Shown here in pieces: positions 7,163-15,634 of a stretch of DNA of 16,483 bases. The notes under the pieces are model-generated. The model saw nothing but the letters and a program-made list of their open reading frames with translations. It was not told the DNA's origin and ran no database searches. This DNA comes from Sporothrix humicola (taxonomy: Eukaryota; Ascomycota; Sordariomycetes; Ophiostomatales; Ophiostomataceae), in the NCBI GenBank assembly GCA_021396245.1, contig WNYE01000183.1, forward strand, positions 1 through 16,483. The letters run 5' to 3'. Position 1 is the stretch's first letter. Each line of letters begins with the position of its first letter. The translations under genes and the position numbers were made by a program.

Positions 7163-9463
7163 ATGAGTTTCACAAACGAAAACAAAGAGGTTGTACCCAC
7201 CAGCAGCGAAAGCCCGCCTCCCAAGAATGGTCCGGTTTACGAAGTGGGCGCGCACGTCGACACTGAGCTCGGCGCCGTGAATGAGTTGCACAAGGATCTT
7301 AAAGGCCGGCACATGCAGATGATCGCCATGTATGTGTTTCACTGCTCGAAAAATGAGCGAACCGCGATTTCTCAACCACATGCGGCATGCTAATTGATGT
7401 CTTTGTTCAGTGGTGGTGCAATTGGTGCTGGTCTTTTCGTCAGCTCTGCCGGTGCTTTCCAGACCGGCGGACCTGCTTCCGTGTTTCTCGGTTTTTTGAT
7501 TGTTGGTGAGTCTTATGCTATGTAAACGGACAGGAGAAGAAAGGAGATGGGGACTACCATTGAGCGAAAACTAATATGTTTGCGTTTCTAGGTATTATGG
7601 TGTATGTCTTGCTCAATCCAGTAGGACGTGAATGTGCAAATGAAAACACTGTAAGACTGTTGTGTGTATGGTTGGCTGACATACATGCGATTCGCCTAGA
7701 TACCTGATGATGCAGGCTGTCGCAGAATTGTCCGTCGTGTATCCAGTCAATGGTGCTTTCACCATGTACATCTGCCGCTTTGTTGACCCGTCTTTCGGGT
7801 GGGCGTGCGGCATCGAATACGCCATCAGCTGGCTCACCGTCCTTCCCTTTGAAATTTCGGCGGCTTGCAACATTATCCATTACTGGCCTGGAGCCGAGGG
7901 CATCAACAACTCTGCCTGGATCGTACCGGTGCTTGTCGCCCTTGTGGTCATTCAAGTCTTTGGTGTCCGGGGATACGGCGAGGCAAGTTCCAGCCACTCC
8001 CGAACCACCCGTTGTGGTTGGTCACATGAAGCTGGACCAATGAAGCTAACTGATTGTGAAACAGGTCGAATTCGTCCTCAGCTTGATGAAGGTCACTGCT
8101 TGCCTGGGTTTCATCATCCTGGGCATCATCATTAACTGCGGCGGTGTTCCGACTGACGACAGAGGCTACATCGGTGGCAGATATTGGTAAGTCAAATTTT
8201 GAGGCTCCTGAACAACTCGAGTCGAGGGCGATGCTGACAAACGAAACAGGCACGAACCTTACAGCGCATTCCTCAACGGCTTTCACGGCTTCTGCAGCGT
8301 CTTTGTCACGGCGGCGTTTGCTTACACCGGCACCGAGCTGACCGGCTTGGCTGCTGCGGAGACGGCTAACCCGGCTAAGGAGATTCCCAAGGCGTCGAAA
8401 CAGGTTGCGTGGCGTATTGGCATTTTCTACGTCGTCAATCTTCTTCTGGTCGGTTTGGTCGTGCCGGCCAACAGCGACTTGTTCAACTCCGGCGGTTCGG
8501 AGTCGCGTCACTCGCCCTTTGTCATTGCCATCCAGCTGGCCGGCATTAAGGTCCTGCCATCGATCTTCAACGCTGTCATCCTCATTGCCGTCCTGAGCGT
8601 TGCCAACTCCTGCACTTTTGGCTCGACCCGTACTCTTCAGGCTCTTGCTGCCAATGGTGCGTGCTTTATCATCGCACTTTCTTTTTTTTTTTTACTTGCT
8701 TTTTGTATTCTCCTTTTCGCGTCGAAACGACACTAACAAAACCTTGCTGCAGACATGTTCCCCAAGTTTATGGCCTACATTGATAAGAAGGGTCGTCCGA
8801 TGCCCGTCATCATCCTTCAGCTTATATTTGGCCTGCTGGCCTTTATCAACTTGTCGCCAAATGGTGGTACCATTTTCGATTGGTTGCTGTCATTGTCGGG
8901 CCTCACCATCCTCTTCGTCTACGCCGGTGTTGCTCTCGCCCATATTCGCTTCCGCAGCGCCTGGTAAGCGAAACAAGCCACCAATCTTCACTCTCCCTAA
9001 GCGGTTTTGTTATGCCCCGCTTCTCTTCTCCTTTAATGACTAACCACTTGGCAGGAAACACCACGGTCACTCGTTGGACCAACTCCCTTACCAGGCCTCG
9101 TTCGGCGTCTGGGGTTCATGGGTGTGCTTCCTTGTTTGCGTGCTTGCTCTGATCGCTTCGTTCTACACCGCCCTCTACCCTGTCGGTGGTCCTTACCTCA
9201 ATGCCAGCGACTTCTTCATGGCCTACCTCGCCGGCCCCCTGCTCATCTTCCTCTACTTGATCTGGAAGGCCTACAGCTGGTTCGTTATGCCCGATCACCG
9301 TACCCTTTACATCCGCACCAAAGACATCGACATCTATACCGGCATGCGCGAGAGCCAGCGCGATATAATCAATGGGAACGGCATGTCTGCCGAGATGCAG
9401 GAGGAGGACAAGCCGACAGGCGTCATGGGCTTCATCAAGGGTACTCTTAGCAACGTCTTTTAG
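7163..9463 (+). CDS. Amino-acid permease (12-TM, yeast amino-acid transporter type), eight exons
   Basis: Exons are 7163-7329, 7411-7505, 7592-7601, 7700-7982, 8065-8186, 8250-8656, 8753-8963 and 9055-9463. All phases join, and the total is 1704 nt or 567 residues. The protein is a plasma-membrane amino-acid/proton symporter of the APC superfamily. After a hydrophilic N-terminus, TM1 carries GGAIGAGLF (57-65). The family motif ETANPAKEIP is at 263-272. The last exon holds the final membrane segments and a hydrophilic tail. Introns are 63-98 bp with donors GTATGT, GTGAGT, GTATGT, GCAAGT, GTAAGT, GTGCGT and GTAAGC. Exon 3 is only 10 nt; skipping it would give a stop within three codons. Intron 4 is GC-AG. 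The ATG follows CGACAAA, a good fungal context. Substrate range is not readable. GATA sites upstream suggest nitrogen control. Confidence 0.9.
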
Positions 9464-10177
9464 AAAGTCCAGGATAGGAAGACAAGTATATGGACATGGA
9501 CGTGTGGAGAAACGGAGAAAGGGCCTTTGCGCAGCAGCAGGGTCGAGTTAGGCGCACCATTAGAAATCGGACTTGGATACCTACCTGATCAGCACTCGAG
9601 ACACTGATTCACCAGATCCTTAACCAATGAGTGCGTCGTGTAATGGGCCAACCGGCGCTCGCCCACTGGCACCATGTACCAAGCAGAGAACCTACAATAT
9701 TCCCAATTTTGTAGCAATGCACACAGGAGCTAAAATAGCTAAAATACATAAAATACAAACTCTTTGGGGCTCTCCTCGCTCTACCTGATCCAGATATGAT
9801 GCCCTCACGGTGCTTCGCAACCGTTACAAGTAGCACACCATTGCAACAGTTGTAGATGTGGAAAGTCCTGAATGGCATACCAAGCCGGCCAGAACAACGG
9901 CGGACTGTAGCAGTAAAGACTGTCGGCTCGTTAATGCAATGCGGGGTCGCTTCTGGTTAGTCATCGGCCATCGCCGATAGCGCCGACCAAGAGGTATTCA
10001 TGACGCTCGCCAGGCGTCAGTCTTTGAAAAGGTAGGACGACATCACAATGTGTTTGGAATCATTAATTTGCAGAATCCTCCGGCCATTGGACTTAACATC
10101 GGTGGTGGACTTAATATTGACAGTCCAAAAATGCGCTTTTCCATTGAATGTTATAGCCGCGAGGATGGCTAAAATAG
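9464..10177. other. Intergenic region between permease and SDR
   Basis: About 0.7 kb holds the permease 3' UTR and the SDR promoter. No gene is supported. A small imperfect repeat of AAAATA units occurs at about 9729-9763. Apparent reading frames on either strand are short and have no family features. Confidence 0.5.
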
Positions 10178-10185
10178 TATATAAG
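10178..10185 (+). promoter_or_regulatory. TATA box of the SDR gene
   Basis: TATATAAG is a near-consensus TATA box, 160 bp upstream of the preferred ATG at 10345. It implies transcription starting at roughly 10205-10240, which makes ATGs further upstream (10048, 10165) unlikely starts. An in-frame ATG at 10225 remains possible if transcription begins early. Confidence 0.55.
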
Positions 10186-10248
10186 AGAGCCTTTCTTTCC
10201 CCTACGGAGGCAGAAAACGAAGTGATGGATCTCACCACCACAGAAATT

Positions 10249-10296
10249 ATTAATGCAAATATTAATGCAAATATTAATGAAAATATTAATACTGCT
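10249..10296 (+). repeat. 12-bp tandem repeat (ATTAATGCAAAT)x4 in the SDR leader
   Basis: There are four consecutive 12-bp units: ATTAATGCAAAT twice, then ATTAATGAAAAT and a diverged ATTAATACTGCT. The tract lies between the TATA box and the ATG, so it should be in the 5' UTR. The unit is a multiple of three and the SDR frame stays open through it (Asn-Ile-Asn-Ala repeats). Confidence 0.8.
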
Positions 10297-10344
10297 TTAA
10301 TCATCAATAGCAAGCATCGTTACTTTCAACACACATTTATCACA

Positions 10345-11226
10345 ATGTCTGCAACCGTCTTCCTCATCACCGGTGCCAGCTCCGGCTTTCGCAAGGCCAT
10401 CGCCCTCGAAGCTCTGCAGCGCGGCCACAAGGTTATCGCCACGGCGCGTGACGCCGGTAAGCTGGGTCAGTTGAAAGAGGCCGGTATGGCTGTGCTCGAC
10501 CTCGATGTGGCGGCTGGGGACGAGTCTGTGGCGGCCGCGTTCCAAAAAGCACACGCCATCTACGGCCGCCTTACCCACGTCGTCAACGCCGCAGGCTATG
10601 TGTTGGAGGGTGCCATCGAAGAGAGCAGCCAGGCCGAGGTAGCCGCGATCTTTGCCACCAATGTCTTTGGGGCCAGTGCGACGGTTCGTGCCGCCTCTCC
10701 TTACTTGCGGCAAGCCGTCCAACAAGACGGCGCCCAGACAGCGATTGCCAGCTTCGGCTCCATGGCCGGGTGGGAGCCGACACCCGCCGAGGCGCTCTAC
10801 TGTGCCACGAAAGCGACCGACTCAATGATTATGCAAAGCGCGGCCCTCGAGCTCAGGCCGTTTGGCATCGACGCTGTTACAATAGAGCCGGGCTACTTCC
10901 GCACCGAGCTGCTCAATTCCGGCACGGGTGTGCAGCGAAAGATCACCACCGCCCAAACGCTCGATGTGTATAAGAACACCACCGTCGAGGCTATGCGCAA
11001 CTCACTGGTGGCCGTCCACAACAATCAGCTGGGTGACGTGACAAAGGCCGCCCGTGTCACCGTGGACGTGCTGACACGGTCGGGTGTGGCAAAGGGCCGG
11101 TCCATCCCTACACGATTGATTCTGGGCTCGGACTGCGTGGACATGATCCGTGAGCTTATAGCCGAGACGGAGAAGTCGACCAAGGAGTGGGAAGCGGTGT
11201 CACGGTCAACGGGCCATGACCAGTAA
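10345..11226 (+). CDS. Short-chain dehydrogenase/reductase (classical SDR)
   Basis: An intronless gene of 293 residues, the usual size for a classical SDR: a single-domain Rossmann-fold NAD(P)(H)-dependent oxidoreductase, probably cytosolic. It has the cofactor motif TGASSGF (9-15), NAAG (81-84), the catalytic serine S139 thirteen residues before Y152, YCATK (152-156) and the post-catalytic EPGYFRTEL (181-189). The residue after GF is Arg16 (codon CGC) where the TGxxxGxG motif has glycine, so cofactor binding may be altered. I chose the ATG at 10345 for its CACA-ATG context and distance from the TATA box; the frame stays open upstream to 10048 without a family match. The substrate is unknown. 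The D-amino-acid oxidase relic lies just downstream on the opposite strand. Confidence 0.88.
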   Translation: MSATVFLITGASSGFRKAIALEALQRGHKVIATARDAGKLGQLKEAGMAVLDLDVAAGDESVAAAFQKAHAIYGRLTHVVNAAGYVLEGAIEESSQAEVAAIFATNVFGASATVRAASPYLRQAVQQDGAQTAIASFGSMAGWEPTPAEALYCATKATDSMIMQSAALELRPFGIDAVTIEPGYFRTELLNSGTGVQRKITTAQTLDVYKNTTVEAMRNSLVAVHNNQLGDVTKAARVTVDVLTRSGVAKGRSIPTRLILGSDCVDMIRELIAETEKSTKEWEAVSRSTGHDQ

Positions 11227-11500
11227 AGGCCACATGAGGGGATAATGATTATCGTTTTTATAACAAAAGGCCGGACATAATTATGTGGGGAAGAGCGTGT
11301 ATCAGCGTGTCTGGAATTTTTGTATGTACTAACATTTTAAGCACCAGTTTCGAACAGTGATACACGTCAACGTCAAGAAAATTATTTGTGAACATGTACC
11401 AGCCGATTATATAATTCGGGAAACCTCATTAAAGATTTCCTTCTTTTGAGGTGCACCTGTGCCGTCCGATGCACATTCCTATAAACTGAATTACTCATCA
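11227..11500. other. 3' flank of the SDR
   Basis: This AT-rich sequence between two convergent genes should hold the SDR 3' UTR. It contains the near-palindrome GATAAT-G-ATTATC at 11241-11253, most of repeat copy b, and no coding sequence that I can support. Confidence 0.45.
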
Positions 11501-11503
11501 TCA
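11396..11503 (+). repeat. Degenerate dispersed repeat, part 2 (copy b)
   Basis: It aligns with 5797-5911. The core AACCTCA, GATTTCCTTCTTT, CCTGTGCCGTCC is at about 11421-11467. The alignment runs right up to the stop codon of the D-amino-acid oxidase relic, so the shared sequence could be old 3' flank of that gene or an independent repeat inserted next to it. Confidence 0.55.
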
Positions 11504-12068
11504 AAGCTGTGCCCTAGTTTGAATAGCCCCTGTAGCGGCCAGTACCATGCGAGTAACTTCCTCTGCGACACCCCACGAGATAATATAGCCACTGCCAGCT
11601 GCACCATATGCATGAACAATTTTCTTCCCGTGGAGGCCATCTGCCTTTGGGGTCTCATACTAAAATGGCAACCACCGTGTCGAGCTAGACGCTAGCTAAC
11701 AATATCCCTAATGACGTAAAACTGGCCGCCGGGGCCTAGAATCGGCGAAAACATCTTGGCGGCTCGGTTGAGAATGTCGGCTTAAGTCTCTGTGCGTTGT
11801 TTGTCCTCCCAGTCGCGGGTATCCCGTATGCCGCCGATAATAATGTTACCCTCAAGCGGCTGTGGAATTATAAACGTGAACGTACTCTTACGTCCTAACT
11901 TCGTGATACCCACGAACGCTAGTAATGGCTTAATATTATATACTCTCTTCTAATTAGTCGTTACTTGTGGCCCTCTGATTGGTCCTTGGCCCCCCATCAG
12001 AAAAGCCACTGTTTTTTTTTCTGCCACACCTGTTCCTGCCGTCCAGTCCCAACCGCATTAATGATCCT
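11501..12068 (-). pseudogene. D-amino-acid oxidase relic, C-terminal half
   Basis: Read on the minus strand, this is the FAD-dependent D-amino-acid oxidase family. Fragments in order are INAVGTG (near 12050), KTVAFLMGGQGPIRGPQVTTN, KPLLAFVG, TFTFIIPQPLEGNIIIGG, DILNRAAKMFSPILGPGG, then LARHGG in the GLRPxR region, and finally IVHAYGAAGSGYIISWGVA (11564-11620). That last piece fits the DAO signature [LIVM]2-H-[NHA]-Y-G-x-[GSA]2-x-G-x5-G-x-A. It is broken by in-frame stops TAG 11950-11952, TAA 11782-11784 and TAG 11692-11694, a frameshift near 11650-11680 and another near 12040. The frame ends in Ala-Gln-Leu, close to a peroxisomal PTS1 tripeptide. The N-terminal FAD-binding half is not recognisable. 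Several changes look like C-to-T or G-to-A, so mild RIP is possible. In life it would deaminate D-amino acids in peroxisomes. Confidence 0.82.
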
Positions 12069-12916
12069 CCACGGCCGTTGAGGGGTGGTCGGCTTGTTGT
12101 CCTTGGCCCGTTGTTGAGGCCTATGGGGGCCATACTCGTAACGTCTCGGTCGTAGACCATTTGGCTCTTTGGCTTCAGCTGTCTCTGGATGGGGTTGGAG
12201 TTGTTTGTCGACCGATCAGGGAGCCCGTTTTCTAAAGCAAAGGCGATAACATCGTTTGGAAAAGTTGCTCTTCGGCCCCGGGTTAGATTGTGAGAAGCCA
12301 TAGCTAGGCCGACACGCCAGGCGGTTTTCTGTCAGAGTGAAGCTCTAGAATTAAAATGGCACACTAGACAGTCTTGACTAGGAGGAGGAACTGCAGCGAG
12401 CCTCCAGTGCGGGACAGTATCGTATTTACAGACATCTATAGTAGCATAGGTAGTATGAATTACAGTCAACGCTTCCTAGGACTAGTTTGCGCCCTCCTCC
12501 TCTAAAGAGCGTTTCCATGTTCTGGGTCCCTCGTTAATAGATGAGACCCTATGCTTAGAGCTATGTACTTATAACCGTGCATATACTTTTTGTGGCACAG
12601 ACGGCGCACAGGTGTACACGCCTGTGCTCGGCCCCCAAAGACGGGTCGTGATTTGCAGGGACGCCAATGAGAGTTTTCGGCGCATATAACACGCCGAATA
12701 ACACTTCCTATGATAGAGCACATGAACTCAAGATCAGGTATCAGGCAAAATACGAAGTCAGCCACAGTGCTATAATGAACAGGGTCTCTTTTACATTTTA
12801 ACTAAACTACTCGAACGTTGTGCCCATTAGTCACAATATCCATTTTTGCAAAGTACAACTCCTCCCAAAGTCCATGGGCCTCTTCACAATTCCGCTGAAC
12901 ATATTTTCGTAGCTCG
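12069..12916. other. Intergenic region between the oxidase relic and the regulator
   Basis: The first few hundred bases may be the unrecognisable N-terminal half of the oxidase relic; a 115-codon frame there (11954-12301, minus) matches no family and overlaps the relic in another frame. The right part, 12802-12930, holds a coding-like minus-strand frame (QKQANELRKYVQRNCEEAHG, ending in TNGHNVRVV and TAG) that may be a 3' exon of the regulator. Nothing else is supported. Confidence 0.45.
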
Positions 12917-12930
12917 TTAGCTTGCTTTTG
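12802..12930 (-). other. Coding-like segment, possible alternative 3' exon of the regulator
   Basis: This minus-strand frame has 42 codons and then TAG: QKQANELRKYVQRNCEEAHG, GLWEELYFAKMDIVTNGHNV, then RVV. It lies one frame off the last proposed regulator exon. If exon 5 (ending at 13038, phase 0) is joined to an acceptor TTCAG at 12895, with a GCTAAC branch site upstream, the product would end in RNCEEAHGLWEELYF and so on. It could instead be the original C-terminus cut off by a one-base frameshift near 12920, or a fragment of another gene. Confidence 0.35.
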
Positions 12931-15365
12931 TCATGGGATCGAAGCCAGTGAAATAAGGCACCCACTATTTGTTTGATTAATACGTAGAGCTTTCATATGG
13001 GGGCACCAGACAAGGCAGGATAATAGCGGCTGCTTACCATCGTCTCAAACTGCGTCCACGTGGCAAAATCCGCTGGCGCACTACTGAACCCATCACCAAG
13101 AAACGGCACCGGCACGCCAAGTACGTTGGCATAGTCCGCTGCCGCCGAATCTTCCATTCTTGTGCCCATTGCAGTTCCGGTGTCCGTCGTGGCGGGACTA
13201 CCCTGCCCTTCAATGTACCGCATAGCCTCTAGCCGGAGCTCTTCCAGGACAAGACAGTAGCGGGCCACAAGGGACACGGTGTCTGTGAGCTTGGCTAGGT
13301 GTCCTTGGCAACAGACTGCTGCGTCAAAGTATGTCTGCCACGTCTCTGGGCCGGCTGATGCCTGCTGGATCGTGTAGACATAGAGAATAGCGGCCGCCGT
13401 GAACCCGTAGTAGCAGGTACCCTGGAGAAATATTCAGAACAAAACTCGATACTGGAGCGCAAAACACAAGTCTTGACGGTGCAGCTTACCCAAAAGGACC
13501 GGAACATCTGCCCGGATTGGAACATTTGATCCACTCTTCGCGCAATGGAAAGAGCTGCCTTGAGGCATTCGACAACACTCTCGTGTATCTGTGTTTTGTG
13601 TTGCTCGGCAAACGGCTGCGTTGAGTGGTCTTGGAATTGTGGGAAGTTTTGCAAGAGGAGTGGACGGAACGTAAGAACCACAGCGTGCCAGTAGGTATAA
13701 TTCAGCACATCCCGCTGACGCTGGAATATGGGAATCAGTGGTACAGAGCCGTTGGTTTCAACTTGGAGGAATGCCGGGTTGGTCTTGCGCCACTGGGCAA
13801 GCTGCTGGAAGTATTTCTTCGCCAGCGAGCATTGCTCTGCCGTAGAGATCGGACTTATTGAGTACATGTCTCGAAGTATTTTGCTTATTATGAGATGGAG
13901 CCTGGTTGGGGTTAAACACACAAACGAACAAGACAGGCAAAACAAGACAGGCAGAACAAGATAGGCAAGGCCGCTTACCTGTAGTACGCTACAGGAGCCA
14001 ACATGACCGAGCATCCAAAGTCATTGGGTGCCGTAAGCGAGCTGCTGGGCAACTCCGCGCCATCCAACCCAGATGGAAGCTCCTGATCGATGTCTTCGTC
14101 GTGGAAGATTCGAGGCCGCCCCAGGGTAAGACTGAGATGGGTGTCGAGACAGTATGCGCTCCAGAAAGTTCTCCGGCTGCAGTCAACGTCAACCGGGCCG
14201 TACCCGCTGTTCTGCGTCGACGACCGTTTCCGGTGCAGCCCCAGGGCGAGCGCGAGACGAGCTGCGGAACCGAAAAGTCCCCAGCAGTGATTCATCCTCG
14301 AACGTGCCATCAACCAAAAGCACTGGTATAGGCGAGCCTGCACACTGGCGAGGCTTGCAGTACAACGCTCCTTGGAGAGTTGGTAGTCCGCAGCCAAGAA
14401 AAACCGAATACTGTGAGAGATTTTTGACAGATGATTAGCATCTCATAGTAGCTCGATTAGAGAGAATCGCGACATGGCGACATACCTCCTGTCATCGTTC
14501 CTAGCGCCGGCTTGCTGGGGCATGTGTTCCTGCGCCATGGCAAATATCATCCAGAGGATGGCGCGACGCGCAGGTGCGTTCTCGGGATCGTTCATGGCTC
14601 CCATGGTCTGGTTGAACTCGTGCCACCAGCTTTCGATCGTGGGTCGATGGACCAGGCGGTCAATGGGCACCGTGAACTCGAAGAATTTTTGTATGAGAAG
14701 CGCGGCGTCCTCGGCCGACACCATGACCGACGGTGTCGGGTCGTATTCAGGAAGAGGGGCATCTCCAAATGTGAACGACGAAGACGCATGGTCGCTGTAG
14801 TGCAGGCGCTTTCTCACACGAGCCAAGAACGAGAGACCGGATGCAGGGCCGACATAATGTCCCTGCAGATCCGTCACGGGCTCCGGCGATGCGCGTGACG
14901 GCGTCTCCCCGGGGCCTGCATCGGCCAAGGTGAAACCATCGGCCACGTGTGCCTCTTGTGCTAGAGGTAAAGGCTCGGACGGCTCGGAGTCTGCGACGGC
15001 GATTGTCTGGCCTGTCTCAGTCTCAGCTGCAGGTGACTTTTCGGAGGCAGTCATATTCCGCCTGCGACCCCGGTTGTACGGGCTGTCATAACAGCAGGTG
15101 GCCGAATCTCGGATGCAGATTTCGCACGGCCTGGTCCCGGTGCATCGAATCTTCCTTCTAAGCAGCCACAGAAGGCGAAAAGTCAGCCATACAGTATGGA
15201 GTCACAGGACGGGGTCACAGGATGGGGTCTGATCATGATCACATTGAGGGTCGTGTATTACCTCTTGCAACGATCACACGCCCGGGAGACGCGAAGCCGC
15301 TGTCTATGGCGCAGGCTGTTCGGCGCCGCTTGCCATAGTGATCCGTCAGCATCCGGAGCGGGCAT
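12917..15365 (-). CDS. Zn2Cys6 (C6) fungal transcription factor
   Basis: Proposed exons, in transcript order, are 15365-15262, 15157-14486, 14410-13979, 13901-13490, 13421-13038 and 12964-12917. Phases agree throughout, giving 683 residues. The Zn2Cys6 DNA-binding domain is at 30-56: CDRCKRRKIRC joined across intron 1, then TGTRPCEIC and IRDSATC, with cysteines 30, 33, 40, 46, 49 and 56. A basic stretch (RGRRR) follows. The middle (about 150-540) is the fungal-specific regulatory domain; SVQARLYQCFWL and RMNHCWGLFGSAARLALALG (about 281-313) are typical of it. Introns are 104, 75, 77, 68 and about 73 bp. The ATG at 15365 is in frame with the zinc cluster. The 3' end is uncertain: without the last intron the frame ends at 12993, and a different acceptor would extend it to 12802. 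It is a nuclear regulator with unknown targets, perhaps nearby genes. Confidence 0.82.
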
Positions 15366-15437
15366 ATTTCACGAATCGATTAGCCGTGTAGGAATCCCCT
15401 ATTCTCTTTTTTTTCTTTTTTTCTTATGCCACGCGAC

Positions 15438-15486
15438 AGTGGAATTAAACCCCAGAGCGGCGGGAAAACAGGATGCACTGGGTAAG
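15438..15486 (+). repeat. Direct repeat of about 50 bp, copy 1
   Basis: It starts AGTGGAATTAAAC and ends CTGGGTAAG. It matches 15585-15634 with GAGCGGCGG in the middle of both, at roughly 80 percent identity. The two copies are about 100 bp apart. They may belong to a short non-autonomous element or to terminal sequence of an earlier insertion. Confidence 0.7.
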
Positions 15487-15584
15487 AGCAGAATGCGGGT
15501 ATGTGGACGGAAAAATTAGTAGCATTCGTCGCATCCGCCCACCCCCGCAGTGTCGGAGAACCGGCTATAACGGAAGCAGAAAAT

Positions 15585-15634
15585 AGTGGAATTAAACTCC
15601 AAGAGCGGCGGAGAAACATAATACAGTGGGTAAG
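15585..15634 (+). repeat. Direct repeat of about 50 bp, copy 2
   Basis: It is the partner of 15438-15486 and ends in GTGGGTAAG exactly where transposon-like sequence begins. Its end forms a perfect inverted repeat with the following bases, GTGGGT-AAGTA-ACCCAC (15626-15642). Confidence 0.7.

Larger units (their letters stand above)
15366..15634. other. Regulator 5' flank with CT tract
   Basis: This is the upstream region of the C6 regulator. It includes a T/CT-rich tract at 15399-15427 (purine-rich on the regulator's sense strand) and two copies of a 50-bp direct repeat, the second of which abuts the transposon end. No TATA box or coding sequence is recognised. Confidence 0.45.

Noticed and set aside
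11241..11253. Near-palindrome GATAAT-G-ATTATC after the SDR
   Set aside because: It is short, AT-rich and located in the presumed 3' UTR; a chance origin is likely.
11954..12301. A 115-codon minus-strand frame
   Set aside because: Oxidase-relic similarity in other frames overlaps its left part, and the frame itself matches no family.
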